Positions 22,570 to 31,499 are shown, numbered from the stretch's first letter. The stretch is 64,000 nucleotides of DNA from Mucilaginibacter gotjawali (GCF_002355435.1 NZ_AP017313.1:310001-374000); one strand, 5' to 3'. The notes: a model not told the origin generated them from the letters alone. A program made the numbers and translations.

Positions 22570-22601
22570 CTTTTCAAATATCATATTTATCCTTACATTT
22601 G
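22570..22601 (+). promoter_or_regulatory. Promoter for the DUF177-rpmF-plsX-fabH cluster
   Basis: A perfect Bacteroidota -7 element TACATTTG lies at 22594-22601, with a T-rich -33 region (CTTTTC) about 20 nt upstream. It predicts a transcript starting near 22606. The 325-bp divergent gap 22295-22619 otherwise holds only a small hairpin (GGCACC...GGTGCC near 22493-22514). Confidence 0.6.
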
Positions 22602-22619
22602 CGGGCTAATTGTTGCTCA

Positions 22620-23147
22620 TTGAAATCGCTAAGAAATTTTTCGATTCCTTTTACCGGCCTTAAACTGGGAAAGCACGGGTTTGAATTCGAAGTAACGGAT
22701 GCTTTTTTTGATGAATTTGAATATTCACTGGTAAAAAAAGCGAATTTGAAATGCCAGGTGGAGCTGGAAAAACAGGAAACGATGATCATCCTGAATTTTC
22801 GGATCACGGGCACGATTGATACCAACTGCGACCGTTGCCTGGCGCCCTATCCGCAATATGTGGATGTACGCGAGCAGCAGGTGGCCAAGTTTGGTGAAGA
22901 GGCAATTGACGAGGATGAGGAGATCATTATCCTTACCAAAAACGACCACGAGATTGATATCTCGAAGTTGATTTACGAATACATAAACGTTGCATTGCCG
23001 CTGATTACGGTTTGCATTGATGAGGGTAACACCCCTTATTGTGATAAAGAAATGCTGGAAAGCCTGAATAAGCTGACCGCAAGTACTGAACAAAACGAGC
23101 AAGTTGACCCACGCTGGGAAGCGCTCAAAAATTTAAATAAAAAATAA
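22620..23147 (+). CDS. YceD/DUF177 family protein
   Basis: 175 aa from a TTG start (LKSLRNFSIPFTGLKLG). An earlier in-frame TTG at 22599 overlaps the -7 promoter element and would not be transcribed, so it is rejected. The DUF177 signature is present: CDRCLAPY around residues 72-79, an acidic central stretch (EEAIDEDEEIIIL), and DPRWEALKNL at the C-terminus. The family is co-encoded with rpmF in most bacteria; in E. coli and plants it is linked to 23S rRNA accumulation. Here rpmF follows after 7 bp, which supports the call. It is soluble, with no signal peptide. Confidence 0.9.
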   Translation: MKSLRNFSIPFTGLKLGKHGFEFEVTDAFFDEFEYSLVKKANLKCQVELEKQETMIILNFRITGTIDTNCDRCLAPYPQYVDVREQQVAKFGEEAIDEDEEIIILTKNDHEIDISKLIYEYINVALPLITVCIDEGNTPYCDKEMLESLNKLTASTEQNEQVDPRWEALKNLNKK

Positions 23148-23154
23148 AAGGATT

Positions 23155-23346
23155 ATGCCACATCCAAAACGTAAAATATCCAAATCAAGGAGAGACAAGC
23201 GCAGAACGCATGACAATGCTCCTTTGCCAACTTTAACTACCTGCAAAACTACTGGTGCCGTGCATTTGCCGCACCGTGCTTACACTGTTGATGGTAATGT
23301 TTACTACAACGGAAAGTTACTGATCGAGAAAGCAGCCGTAGCTTAA
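23155..23346 (+). CDS. rpmF: 50S ribosomal protein L32
   Basis: 63 aa, starting MPHPKRKISKSRRDKRRTHD, the highly conserved basic N-terminus of bL32. The length is normal. The C-terminal half (CKTTGAVHLPHRAYTV, then YYNGKLLIEKA) fits Bacteroidota L32. Of the CxxC zinc pairs found in some L32 proteins only one Cys (TTCKTTG) remains, so this is the zinc-independent type. It lies between the DUF177 gene and plsX, the standard order. Confidence 0.97.
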   Translation: MPHPKRKISKSRRDKRRTHDNAPLPTLTTCKTTGAVHLPHRAYTVDGNVYYNGKLLIEKAAVA

Positions 23347-23361
23347 GTTTAATTTTCTGAA

Positions 23362-24300
23362 ATGAAGATTGGCTTAGATATTATGGGCGGCGATTTCGCT
23401 CCGCAGGCTACAGTCTTAGGGGCAATTGCTGCTTTTAAGATGTTAGCTGCTGATCAAAAACTGGTGTTAATAGGCGATAAGGACATCGCCGTTAGTATCC
23501 TTCAGGAAAATAATTTCAGCCCCGATAATTTTGAATATGTTCATACCACCGAGGTGATCGGCATGGGTGAACATCCTACAAAAGCCATCGTACAAAAGCC
23601 AAATTCCAGTATCGCTATTGGTTTTAAATTGCTTAAGGAGGGAGAGCTCCAGGCTTTTTCGTCTGCAGGCAATAGCGGCGCTATGCTGGTTGGGGCCATG
23701 TTTAGTATTAAAGCTATACCCGGCGTGTTACGCCCGGCAATCACAAGTATTGTTCCGCGGCTGAAGGGCAGTTTGGGTATGCTTGTTGATGTTGGCGCCA
23801 ATGCCGATTGTAAGCCGGAATTTTTGCCGCAGTTTGGCGCCCTGGGCAGCTTATTTGCTCAATATGTTTACCATATTGAAAACCCGCGGGTTGCCCTGAT
23901 GAATATTGGCGAGGAAGAGGAAAAAGGCAATATACTTTGCCAGGCCGCCTACCCGCTGATGAAAGAAAGCAAGCTAATTAATTTTGTTGGTAATATTGAA
24001 GGGCGCGATGCCTTTGAAGACTGTGCAGATGTAATTGTTTGCGATGGCTTTACCGGGAACGTTATCCTGAAGCTTGCTGAATCATTTTACGACGTATGTG
24101 TTCAAAGGAATATCAAAGACCCGTTTTTTGATATGTTTAATTATGAGCAATACGGTGGAAGCCCTATACTAGGTGTAAACGCGCCGGTGGTGGTGGGCCA
24201 TGGCATATCAAGTCCTGAAGCGATAAAAAATATGGTGCTTTTATCAAAAAATATGGTGGAAAGCACTCTTGTTGAAAAAATAAAACTGGCTTTCCAGTAA
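23362..24300 (+). CDS. plsX: Phosphate acyltransferase PlsX
   Basis: 312 aa, close to the family norm. It begins [14 protein letters not shown], the conserved PlsX N-terminus, and contains [23 protein letters not shown] and [12 protein letters not shown], plus [12 protein letters not shown] near the C-terminus. PlsX makes acyl-phosphate from acyl-ACP at the membrane surface, the first committed step of phospholipid synthesis by the PlsX/PlsY route. It sits 15 bp after rpmF and 11 bp before fabH, in one probable transcript from the 22594 promoter. Confidence 0.97.
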   Translation: MKIGLDIMGGDFAPQATVLGAIAAFKMLAADQKLVLIGDKDIAVSILQENNFSPDNFEYVHTTEVIGMGEHPTKAIVQKPNSSIAIGFKLLKEGELQAFSSAGNSGAMLVGAMFSIKAIPGVLRPAITSIVPRLKGSLGMLVDVGANADCKPEFLPQFGALGSLFAQYVYHIENPRVALMNIGEEEEKGNILCQAAYPLMKESKLINFVGNIEGRDAFEDCADVIVCDGFTGNVILKLAESFYDVCVQRNIKDPFFDMFNYEQYGGSPILGVNAPVVVGHGISSPEAIKNMVLLSKNMVESTLVEKIKLAFQ

Positions 24301-24311
24301 AAAATAATAAA

Positions 24312-25301
24312 ATGAGTAAAATTCACGCTGCTATTACAGCCGTACATGGTTATGTACCCGATTATGTACTAACTAACCATGAGCTGGAAACAATGGTAGA
24401 GACCAATGATGAATGGATAACCTCACGTACCGGAATTAAAGAACGCCGGATTTTAAAAGGCGAAGGTTTGGGTACTTCGGATATGGCCGTGCCGGCCGTT
24501 AAAGCTTTGCTTGAAAAACGCGGTATTGGCGCCGAGGAAATTGACCTGATCATTTTTTGTACCACCACCCCCGATTTTGTATTTCCGGCTACGGCCAATA
24601 TCCTTGCCAATAAAATAGGCGCCAAAAATGCCTGGGGTTACGACCTGCAGGCAGCCTGCTCCGGGTTTATATTCGGGCTGGCCACCGGCGCACAGTTTAT
24701 TGAAAGCGGCAAGCACAAAAAGGTATTGGTAGTTGGCGGCGATAAAATGTCAGCAATAACAAACTTTAAGGACCGCGCCACCTGTATTATTTTTGGCGAT
24801 GGCTGCGGTGCTGTTTTGCTTGAACCAAATGATGAAGGCAATGGCGTAATCGACTCTATTTTACGTAGCGATGGTTCGGGCGCAGCTTTCCTGCACCAAA
24901 AGGCAGGCGGCTCGGTAAAACCCGCAACCCACGAATCTATAGATGCTTACGAGCATTATGCTTACCAGGAAGGCCAGGCTGTTTTTAAATTTGCCGTTAC
25001 CAATATGGCCGACGTTGCTGCCGAAGTAATGGAACGCAATAGCCTTACTGCCGATGATATAGCCTGGCTGGTACCTCACCAGGCTAACAAACGGATTATT
25101 GATGCAACAGCAAACCGTACCGGCGTAAGCGCTGATAAGGTAATTATCAATATTGAACGGTATGGCAATACCACAAACGGAACTATACCCCTATGTTTGT
25201 GGGAATGGGAAGATAAATTTAAAAAAGGAGATAACCTGATCCTGGCCGCTTTTGGCGGAGGATTTACCTGGGGATCGATTTATTTAAAGTGGGCTTATTG
25301 A
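24312..25301 (+). CDS. fabH: 3-oxoacyl-ACP synthase III (FabH)
   Basis: 329 aa with the full KAS III triad: C116 (AACSGF), H256 (VPHQANKRI) and N286 (YGNTTNGT). The N-terminal [16 protein letters not shown] is diagnostic. FabH condenses acetyl- or branched-chain acyl-CoA with malonyl-ACP to start fatty acid synthesis. In this phylum it often primes iso-branched fatty acids, which would fit the branched-chain-type dehydrogenase E1 at 33.9 kb; that link is inference. The gene follows plsX by 11 bp. Confidence 0.97.
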   Translation: MSKIHAAITAVHGYVPDYVLTNHELETMVETNDEWITSRTGIKERRILKGEGLGTSDMAVPAVKALLEKRGIGAEEIDLIIFCTTTPDFVFPATANILANKIGAKNAWGYDLQAACSGFIFGLATGAQFIESGKHKKVLVVGGDKMSAITNFKDRATCIIFGDGCGAVLLEPNDEGNGVIDSILRSDGSGAAFLHQKAGGSVKPATHESIDAYEHYAYQEGQAVFKFAVTNMADVAAEVMERNSLTADDIAWLVPHQANKRIIDATANRTGVSADKVIINIERYGNTTNGTIPLCLWEWEDKFKKGDNLILAAFGGGFTWGSIYLKWAY

Positions 25302-25302
25302 T

Positions 25303-25386
25303 TTGAAAATGAGTTAATTTGAAGATTTGAAAATTAATCATGAGCGTTTCTGATTTTCAAATTAACACATCTTCAAATTTTCAAAT
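25303..25386. repeat. Word-type inverted repeat (TTTGAAAAT / ATTTTCAAA)
   Basis: ATTTGAAAATGAG and AATTTGAAGATTTGAAAATT are mirrored by GATTTTCAAATTAAC, ATCTTCAAATTTTCAAATTC, with a loop around 25340-25350. It lies directly after the fabH stop. Downstream, the rest of 25387-25546 is AT-rich leader of accB with a poor -7 match (TTAATTTG at 25435-25442). Confidence 0.6.
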
Positions 25387-25546
25387 TCTTTTAATTCGTA
25401 CATTATTCATCGGAACATTATCAAATATGTTTTGTTAATTTGCTTATAACTAACTATCAATTTAACTAATTAAAATATTTGCATCCGCCATTTGGCGGAC
25501 ATATTTGCAAATCTGAACATTTTATTAAACCAATTAACCACCGGGC

Positions 25547-26020
25547 ATGGATATTAAACAAATTCAGGATCTTATACGCTTTGTTGCCAAATCAGGAGTA
25601 AACGAAGTATCCATAGAACAGAATGATTTTAAGATCACCATTAAAACCAACCAGGTTCAAACTGTTGTTAATGCAACTGTACCCGAAGGGCTTCATTACG
25701 CACCTGCTCCGGCAGCAGTGCCGCCGCCTGCTCCTGTAGCGGCCGCGCCAGTCGCCGAACCTGTTGCTGATACCTCAAAATTTGTTGTGGTAAAATCACC
25801 AATGATCGGTACTTTTTACCGCTCGGCAAGCCCTGACAAACCTCTTTTTGTAAATGTGGGTGATGAGATCAAACCCGGATCAGTGCTTTGCATCATCGAA
25901 GCCATGAAGCTTTTCAATGAAATTGAATCTGAAATTTCGGGCCGTATCGTAAAAATACTGGTTGATAACGCATCACCGGTTGAATATGACCAACCTTTAT
26001 TTTTGGTAGAACCTGCTTAA
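25547..26020 (+). CDS. accB: Acetyl-CoA carboxylase biotin carboxyl carrier protein
   Basis: 157 aa. The N-terminal part (MDIKQIQDLIRFVAKSGVNEV) is typical AccB. An Ala/Pro-rich hinge (residues 51-75) follows, then a biotinyl domain with the biotinylation site EAMKLFNEIE, lysine K121. The carrier moves carboxybiotin between biotin carboxylase (accC, next gene after 91 bp) and the carboxyltransferase, giving malonyl-CoA for the FabH reaction encoded just upstream. It is cytoplasmic. The carboxyltransferase genes are not in this window. Confidence 0.97.
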   Translation: MDIKQIQDLIRFVAKSGVNEVSIEQNDFKITIKTNQVQTVVNATVPEGLHYAPAPAAVPPPAPVAAAPVAEPVADTSKFVVVKSPMIGTFYRSASPDKPLFVNVGDEIKPGSVLCIIEAMKLFNEIESEISGRIVKILVDNASPVEYDQPLFLVEPA

Positions 26021-26021
26021 T

Positions 26022-26103
26022 TAGTTGATTAAGTTTATGGGTTGATTCGGTGAATGGTTTGTTTCAACTTAATCAACCGCTCACTCAATCAACCAATAAC
26101 CAA
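26022..26103. repeat. Word-type inverted repeat (GTTGATTAAG / CTTAATCAAC)
   Basis: TTAGTTGATTAAGTTTATGG and GTTGATTCGGTGAATGG are mirrored by TTTCAACTTAATCAACCG and CACTCAATCAACCAATAACC. It fills the whole gap between accB and accC, two genes expected to be cotranscribed, so it is probably an RNA hairpin inside one transcript and not a full stop. Confidence 0.6.
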
Positions 26104-26111
26104 TTAAAAAA

Positions 26112-27452
26112 ATGTTTAAAAAAATATTAATAGCTAACCGCGGTGAAATTGCCCTGAGAATTATACGCACGTGTAAGGAAATGGGGATAAAAACCGTAGC
26201 TGTATATTCAACTGCCGACAGGGATAGCCTGCACGTGCGTTTTGCCGATGAGGCCGTATGTATAGGCCCCCCGCCCAGCCGTGATTCTTATTTAAATATC
26301 CCCAATATTATTTCAGCTGCTGAATTAACCAACGCCGATGCGATCCATCCGGGCTATGGTTTTCTTTCTGAAAACGCAAAGTTCTCTGCCATTTGTGCGG
26401 AGTACGGGATAAAATTTATTGGCGCTACTGCTGCGCAGATCAATGCCATGGGCGATAAAGCCTCGGCAAAAGAGACCATGAAAAAAGCAGGCGTACCTAC
26501 TATTCCGGGTTCCGAGGGATTATTGACCGGTGTAAAAGAAGGTATTGATATTGCAAAAAAAATAGGCTATCCTATCATATTAAAAGCAACTGCCGGCGGT
26601 GGCGGCAGGGGCATGCGCATTGTTTGGAAGGATGAGGAGTTTGAAGCAGCCTGGGATTCGGCCCGGGCGGAGTCGGGTGCTGCATTTGGTAACGATGGCA
26701 TGTACCTGGAGAAATATGTGCAGGATCCTCGCCACATCGAGATCCAGGTAGTGGGCGACCAGTATGGCAAAGTTTGCCACCTTTCCGAAAGGGATTGCTC
26801 TATCCAGCGCCGTCACCAAAAATTGGTAGAAGAATCTCCTTCGCCGTTTATGACGGAGAAGCTGCGCAAGAAAATGGGCGATGCTGCTATTAAAGGCGCA
26901 AAAGCTGTTAAATATGAAGGCGCCGGGACCGTAGAGTTTTTGGTTGACAAAGACCGGAACTTTTATTTTATGGAGATGAACACCCGCATCCAGGTAGAAC
27001 ACCCGGTTACGGAAGAAGTGATCAATTTCGACCTGATCAAAGAACAGATCAAAGTTGCTGCAGGCATCCCGATATCGGGCAAAAACTACGAGCCGCAGAT
27101 GCACGCCATTGAATGCCGCATCAATGCCGAAGATCCGGCAAACAACTTCAGGCCTTCGCCCGGAAAGATCACCAATTTTCATTCACCCGGCGGTCATGGG
27201 GTTCGTATTGATACCCATGTATATACCGGTTATGTTATCCCGCCGAATTACGATTCAATGATTGCGAAAGTGATTTGCGTGGCACAAACCCGCGATGAAG
27301 CTTTAAGCACCATGGAGCGCGCGTTAAGCGAATTTGTAATTGAAGGCGTAAAAACCACTATTCCATTCCATTTACAATTGTTGAAGGACCCCAATTTCAG
27401 GGCCGGTAATTTTACAACAAAGTTTATGGACACTTTTGAGTATCACGGATAA
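26112..27452 (+). CDS. accC: Acetyl-CoA carboxylase biotin carboxylase subunit
   Basis: 446 aa, a standard length. It begins [26 protein letters not shown]. The ATP-grasp glycine loop [14 protein letters not shown] (about 157-170), [12 protein letters not shown], the catalytic region [20 protein letters not shown] and the C-terminal carboxylase domain ([16 protein letters not shown]) are all present. It carboxylates the biotin of AccB using ATP and bicarbonate. Adjacent to accB, as in most bacteria, and cytoplasmic. Confidence 0.97.
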   Translation: MFKKILIANRGEIALRIIRTCKEMGIKTVAVYSTADRDSLHVRFADEAVCIGPPPSRDSYLNIPNIISAAELTNADAIHPGYGFLSENAKFSAICAEYGIKFIGATAAQINAMGDKASAKETMKKAGVPTIPGSEGLLTGVKEGIDIAKKIGYPIILKATAGGGGRGMRIVWKDEEFEAAWDSARAESGAAFGNDGMYLEKYVQDPRHIEIQVVGDQYGKVCHLSERDCSIQRRHQKLVEESPSPFMTEKLRKKMGDAAIKGAKAVKYEGAGTVEFLVDKDRNFYFMEMNTRIQVEHPVTEEVINFDLIKEQIKVAAGIPISGKNYEPQMHAIECRINAEDPANNFRPSPGKITNFHSPGGHGVRIDTHVYTGYVIPPNYDSMIAKVICVAQTRDEALSTMERALSEFVIEGVKTTIPFHLQLLKDPNFRAGNFTTKFMDTFEYHG

Positions 27453-27525
27453 ATGCATGGCGTTTAAATAAACAAACGAATACATGGTTTCAGGGTGATA
27501 AGCGCCCGCAATTTTATAGGTAAAA

Positions 27526-28419
27526 ATGAGCATATTCAGCAAACTGACCAGGTCGATCAAGGAAAAAGGGGAACAGATGGGCGCTGAAATGTCGTTTTTT
27601 CAGCACCTGGAGGCCCTGCGCTGGCACCTCATCAGGTCTGCTTTAGCGATATTGGTATTTGCCATCGTCGCTTTTATTTATTACCACGAAATTTTCTACA
27701 ATGTAATCCTGGGTCCAACCCGTACTGATTTCTGGACCTACCGGATGATGTGCAACATGGGAGGCTTTTTTCATAGCTTGATTCCCTATATTGATGCCAA
27801 AGGGTTTTGTGTCGGTGAAATAAACTTCCATTTGATCAATACCGACCTGGCCGGGCAGTTTAACCTGCAGTTCAGCTCGTCTATCATGATCGGACTCATA
27901 GCGGGCATTCCTTATCTTTTGTATGAGATCTGGCGATTTATCAGACCGGCCCTGCACGAAAAAGAACGTAAAGCTGCCAGCGGTTTTGTGTTTTATTGTT
28001 CTGCTTTGTTTGCGCTTGGCGTTATGTTTGGCTACTATGTGGTAACCCCTTTATCCATCAGGTTTTTTGTCAATTACAAAATCAGCGATTCCATCGATAA
28101 TTTGTTCAGTATAGATTCCTTCATCTCGTCGGAAAGTATGCTGACGCTTGTTGCCGGGATCGTTTTTCAACTGCCGATAGTAGTGTATATCCTTTCGAGC
28201 CTGGACATCTTGACGCCGAAGTTTATGCGCGAAAAACGGCGTTATGCTACGGTGATCATTTTGGTACTGGCTGCTATTATCACACCTTCGCCGGATGCGT
28301 TGACGATGCTGGTGGTAGCGATGCCATTGTTCATACTATATGAGTTCAGCATCTGGGTAGCCGTTATGGTACAGCGCAAGAAGAAGAAAAATGAGGAAAC
28401 CGGATTGACGGTTCAGTAA
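27526..28419 (+). CDS. tatC: Sec-independent protein translocase TatC
   Basis: 297 aa, six predicted membrane helices. The conserved N-terminal motif appears as MSFFQHLEALRWHLIRSALA, the Tat signal-recognition face. A roughly 60-residue insertion between helices one and two (TRTDFWTYRMMCNMGGFF...FHLINTDLAGQFN) is usual for this phylum. FVFYCSALFALGVMFGYYVV, FQLPIVVYILSSL and IITPSPDALTMLVVAMP match later helices. TatC exports folded proteins across the inner membrane. No tatA/tatB gene is nearby. Confidence 0.95.
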   Translation: MSIFSKLTRSIKEKGEQMGAEMSFFQHLEALRWHLIRSALAILVFAIVAFIYYHEIFYNVILGPTRTDFWTYRMMCNMGGFFHSLIPYIDAKGFCVGEINFHLINTDLAGQFNLQFSSSIMIGLIAGIPYLLYEIWRFIRPALHEKERKAASGFVFYCSALFALGVMFGYYVVTPLSIRFFVNYKISDSIDNLFSIDSFISSESMLTLVAGIVFQLPIVVYILSSLDILTPKFMREKRRYATVIILVLAAIITPSPDALTMLVVAMPLFILYEFSIWVAVMVQRKKKKNEETGLTVQ

Positions 28420-28454
28420 TATGATGTGCGGATGTGCAAATATGCAGATGTGCA

Positions 28455-28556
28455 GATAAAGAAATAATTTGAAGATTTGAAAATGTGGTAATTTGAAAAT
28501 GCTTTTCAGGCCATCCATCTTCAAATTTTCAAATCAACAAATTTTCAAATTAATAA
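28455..28556. repeat. Word-type inverted repeat (ATTTGAAGATTTGAAAAT)
   Basis: AATTTGAAGATTTGAAAATG and GTAATTTGAAAATG are mirrored by ATCTTCAAATTTTCAAATC and AAATTTTCAAATTAATAA. The words are almost the same as in the fabH-accB gap. The arm ends 3 nt before the rpiB start codon. Confidence 0.6.
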
Positions 28557-28557
28557 T

Positions 28558-28992
28558 ATGAAACAGGGGCTAAAAATTGCAATTGGCGGAGATCACGCAG
28601 GGTTTGAATACAAACAGGCGATCATTGATTTTTTATCAGGACAGGAAGTTAAGGATTTTGGTCCTTTTTCTGCCGATTCATGCGATTATCCTGATTTTGC
28701 CCACCCCGTGGCTTTAGCCGTTGAGAGCGGAGAATTTGATTTTGGCATCCTGATCTGCGGCAGCGGAAATGGGGTGGCCATCACCGCCAACAAACACCAG
28801 GGTATCCGCGCGGCTATCTGCTGGAATGAGGAACTGGCCGACCGTGCCCGCAGCCATAACAACGCCAATATTTTATGTTTGCCCGCCCGCCATATTTCTT
28901 TGGAAGAAGCAAAAAAGATAGTCGACATATTTTTCACGATTGAATTTGAAGGCGGAAGACACGCAAACAGGGTGGATAAGATTGCCTGCTGA
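28558..28992 (+). CDS. rpiB: Ribose-5-phosphate isomerase B
   Basis: 144 aa, normal for RpiB/LacAB. The GGDHAGFEYK phosphate-binding N-terminus, the DYPDFAHPVA strand, the catalytic Cys loop ICGSGNGVAITANKHQGIRAA and the HNNANILCLPARH segment are all present. It interconverts ribose-5-phosphate and ribulose-5-phosphate in the pentose phosphate pathway. The gene sits alone between two intergenic hairpins and is followed by a likely terminator, so it is probably monocistronic or the end of the tatC unit. Confidence 0.95.
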   Translation: MKQGLKIAIGGDHAGFEYKQAIIDFLSGQEVKDFGPFSADSCDYPDFAHPVALAVESGEFDFGILICGSGNGVAITANKHQGIRAAICWNEELADRARSHNNANILCLPARHISLEEAKKIVDIFFTIEFEGGRHANRVDKIAC

Positions 28993-28993
28993 G

Positions 28994-29022
28994 GGAATCC
29001 ATGATTCCTATTCTTATTTTTT
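28994..29022 (+). terminator. Terminator after rpiB
   Basis: GGAATC-CAT-GATTCC stem-loop just after the rpiB stop, followed by TATTCTTATTTTTT. The stem is short (6 bp) but lies in the expected place. Confidence 0.55.
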
Positions 29023-29069
29023 GATTTCCCAGCAAATGCTTTAGGCAAATGTAATTAAGTTAGGGATTT

Positions 29070-29187
29070 TAATATCGAACCCCCAATGCCGAACCTGCCC
29101 GCCGGTAGGCTGGTGTTGAATAATGAAGTAAGACACTTCGAAATTCGACATTAATAATTCATTATTCGATTTTAAATTCCTTCTATT
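29070..29187. repeat. Word-type inverted repeats (GAATAATGAAG / TTCATTATTC)
   Basis: GTTGAATAATGAAGTAAG is mirrored by TAATTCATTATTCGAT, with nested CACTTCGAAATTCGAC words and a local CCTGCCCGCCGGTAGGC palindrome. The same word set recurs at 42399-42485. Confidence 0.5.
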
Positions 29188-29235
29188 TTTCCTTTAACTT
29201 AATGACTTGGGCTTTAGACTTAAGACCAAAACCCC

Positions 29236-29243
29236 TATCTTCG
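29236..29243 (+). promoter_or_regulatory. Possible -7 element for the LUD gene
   Basis: TATCTTCG matches TAnnTTTG with one change and lies 5 nt before the ATG at 29249. CTTTAG about 18 nt upstream could be the -33 region. This would give an almost leaderless message. Confidence 0.35.
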
Positions 29244-29248
29244 TATTA

Positions 29249-30634
29249 ATGAGCAGTACGGCGGAAGAATTTTTGGTAGCTTCAGAGGAAAAGGCATTTG
29301 ATAAAAGGCACAGGCGTATTATCAATTACAACATTGGTAAATACGATGCGGCTGTTGAAAGGGGATTGTCGCGCATCATCAACCTTGAAAACATTAAGCG
29401 CAAGCAGCATGTGATTAAATGGCGGGTGATGGAAAACCTGGATAAATACCTGCCCGAATTTGAAGCCAACTTTATGAAACACGGGGGCAAGGTGATTTGG
29501 GCCAATGATGCCGAAGAAGCTAACCGCGAGATCCTTAATATCCTGCAAAAAGCGGGCGCCAAAACCGTAGTAAAATCAAAATCGATGGTGACCGAGGAAA
29601 TTCAGCTCAATGAATTTTTGGAGGCAAATCATATCGAATCGCTGGAAACCGATTTGGGCGAGTATATTGTGCAATTGCTGGGCCAAAAACCATATCATAT
29701 TGTTACGCCGGCGATGCACCTTAGCAAAGAGGATATTGCCAAATTATTTAATGAACGCTTTGGCACCCCGCTTGATTACACCCCCGAACAACTCACCCAA
29801 AAAGCCCGCGAGTTATTGCGCGATAAATATGTGCAGGCGGATGTGGGCATTACAGGTGGCAATTTTTTAATTGCCGATACAGGCAGCGTTGCTGTGAGCG
29901 AAAATGAAGGTAACGCCCGTTTAAGCATATCATTTCCTAAAATACATATTGCGGTGGTGGGGATTGAAAAGATCATTCCTTCGATAGCCGACCTGGATAT
30001 GTTTTGGCCCATGCTGGCTACGCATGGTACCGGTCAGAATTTAACCGTTTACAATACCCTGTTAAACGGCCCCCGTAAACCAGACGAAACCGACGGGCCC
30101 GACGAAATGTACGTGGTATTGCTGGATAATGGCCGCACCAACCTGCTTGCCCAAAAAGAACAGCGGCAGGCGCTATATTGCATCCGCTGCGGCGCCTGTT
30201 TAAATGCCTGTCCGGTGTATAAAAATATTGGCGGCCATACTTACGAAACCACGTACAGCGGCCCGATAGGCTCCATTATTTCGCCGCATATGAACGGCAT
30301 GGAGCAATTTAAGCACCTGAGCTATGCCTCCAGCCTTTGCGGAAAATGTACGGAAGTTTGCCCGGTGAAGATCGACATCCACAAAATGCTGCTCCTGAAC
30401 CGCCGGGATGCAGTAAACGAACACCTGGTGACCCCCATGGAAAAATATGGCTGGACGGCCTGGAAACAAGGGATGCTGAAACGCAAATGGATGGACTTTT
30501 TCAGCGGCAAAACCAAAAACTTCTTGCTAAAACGGTTCTTCAAAAAAACCTGGGGCCATTACCGCGAAATGCCCACAGTAGCGCCAAAATCCTTCAGCCA
30601 GGAATGGATGGAAAGGAATGGGGGGAGAGATTAG
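29249..30634 (+). CDS. LutB-like LUD domain / 4Fe-4S iron-sulfur protein
   Basis: 461 aa from ATG 29249 (MSSTAEEFLVASEEKAF). The frame is open 14 codons upstream to a TTG, but the promoter-like TATCTTCG overlaps that stretch. Residues about 60-290 form a LUD domain (KSKSMVTEEIQLNEFLE, VGITGGNFLIADTGSVA). Two 4Fe-4S clusters follow: CIRCGACLNACPVYKNIGG and SLCGKCTEVCPVKI. LutB with LutA and LutC forms the non-flavin L-lactate oxidation complex. The partners are not in the window, so lactate use is only a family-based suggestion. Confidence 0.85.
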   Translation: MSSTAEEFLVASEEKAFDKRHRRIINYNIGKYDAAVERGLSRIINLENIKRKQHVIKWRVMENLDKYLPEFEANFMKHGGKVIWANDAEEANREILNILQKAGAKTVVKSKSMVTEEIQLNEFLEANHIESLETDLGEYIVQLLGQKPYHIVTPAMHLSKEDIAKLFNERFGTPLDYTPEQLTQKARELLRDKYVQADVGITGGNFLIADTGSVAVSENEGNARLSISFPKIHIAVVGIEKIIPSIADLDMFWPMLATHGTGQNLTVYNTLLNGPRKPDETDGPDEMYVVLLDNGRTNLLAQKEQRQALYCIRCGACLNACPVYKNIGGHTYETTYSGPIGSIISPHMNGMEQFKHLSYASSLCGKCTEVCPVKIDIHKMLLLNRRDAVNEHLVTPMEKYGWTAWKQGMLKRKWMDFFSGKTKNFLLKRFFKKTWGHYREMPTVAPKSFSQEWMERNGGRD

Positions 30635-30635
30635 T

Positions 30636-30680
30636 CCGAAAGTCAGTAAAGTCCGGAAGTCCGAAAGAATCGGTGAAGGG
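30636..30680. repeat. GTCCGAAAG / GTCCGGAAG word run
   Basis: GTCCGAAAGTCAGTAAAGTC and CGGAAGTCCGAAAG directly after the LUD gene. The same words appear near 18389, 19256-19277 and in the 47.1-47.3 kb repeat. No opposite arm is seen within this gap. Confidence 0.45.
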
Positions 30681-30750
30681 AAGAGGAGTGCGGAAGGTCG
30701 ATTGCGGAATGGTGAAGGAGTTTATGCTTACTTATTGATAGCAACGGCAG

Positions 30751-30814
30751 GTATTGTCTTCAAGTTTACTTTTCGTTATTGCAATCAAGCGGCACGTTGA
30801 CTGGGCGGATTATC
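30751..30814. repeat. Diverged repeat, left copy
   Basis: It shares ACTTTTCGTTATTG, AAGCG.CA, TGACT.GGCGG and ATTATC in order with 31245-31311. The pair flanks the small membrane-anchored gene at 30810-31154, in direct orientation. Origin unknown. Confidence 0.45.
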
Positions 30815-31154
30815 TTTCAAGTTCGTCTTTTCCTTGAATAACAATTTGACCATTCCTTTTAATTAACTCTATTATCATTGAATTTTTCTTCTTAATCAGC
30901 GAATCTCCTTTCGTTATCCTGTTATGGTCAAAATCCCAATTGTTGTCCGATAAATCATAACTACTACCATTTATAATTATGGTAGCTTTACCTTTTATAT
31001 CATAAGAAACACGTTCAACCCGCCCATCAAATTGATAGGCAAGATATATTTTTCTATACTTATAAGAACCATACATAAATAAGACACGGGCTAAACACAC
31101 GAAGAGTACAAAGAAAACCATAACTGTGACAGTGTGCCTTTTATTAAATAGCAT
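30810..31154 (-). CDS. Small membrane-anchored protein of unknown function
   Basis: 114 aa. An N-terminal membrane helix (VTVMVFFVLFVCLARVLFMY) is followed by a short soluble domain of alternating strands (FDGRVERVSYDIKGKATIIINGS, then MIIELIKRNGQIVIQG). I do not recognise a named family. The composition (AT-rich, many Lys, Ile and Asn) differs from the GC-richer neighbours and matches the two genes to its right, so it may belong to an acquired patch. It is flanked by two diverged direct repeats. Real coding is likely from the coherent hydrophobic and strand pattern. Confidence 0.7.
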   Translation of the reverse strand: MLFNKRHTVTVMVFFVLFVCLARVLFMYGSYKYRKIYLAYQFDGRVERVSYDIKGKATIIINGSSYDLSDNNWDFDHNRITKGDSLIKKKNSMIIELIKRNGQIVIQGKDELER

Positions 31155-31244
31155 ATCAGCAAATTTTACATAAATATATCGTTACCTGGTGTATTTTGCA
31201 ATCCCCAATCGAGCAAATATCTAAGTTAGTAAAGGCCTTCGGCG

Positions 31245-31311
31245 ATTTGTATAGTCTCTTGCTTTTCGTTATTGAAGTTAAGCGACAGGGCCTGACTAGG
31301 CGGGGATTATC
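31245..31311. repeat. Diverged repeat, right copy
   Basis: GCTTTTCGTTATTGAAGTTA, then AGCGACAGGG, CTGACTAGGCGGGGATTATC. It matches the left copy with several gaps and continues directly into the palindromic element at 31312. Confidence 0.45.
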
Positions 31312-31490
31312 GCGACCCCAGCGGGGGCCAATATCGGTAGAAAAAATATCAGCCAGATGTGCCGTGCCATCGGTACGGAACCTATACGCAATGCATTGGC
31401 GTTAAAGTCGCTTCACGAGTTGCGTACCGATGGCACGCTTTTTATTTATTATTTATTTTTCTACCAATATTTTGCACCTAACGGTGCAAT
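31312..31490. mobile_element. MITE-like compound palindrome
   Basis: A perfect 15-bp inverted repeat (CGTGCCATCGGTACG at 31363-31377; CGTACCGATGGCACG at 31423-31437) is nested in a longer imperfect one: AATATCGGTAGAAAAAATA near 31330-31348 against TATTTTTCTACCAATATT near 31454-31471. The outer edges carry small hairpins CCCCAGCGGGG and GCACCTAACGGTGC. There is no coding capacity, so this is a non-autonomous palindromic element or REP-like unit. It occupies most of the 345-bp gap between the two unknown genes. Confidence 0.55.
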
Positions 31491-31499
31491 CAAAATAAT

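Noticed and set aside
22599..22619. Upstream TTG start for the DUF177 gene
   Set aside because: It overlaps the -7 element TACATTTG and adds residues (RANCCS) not expected for the family.
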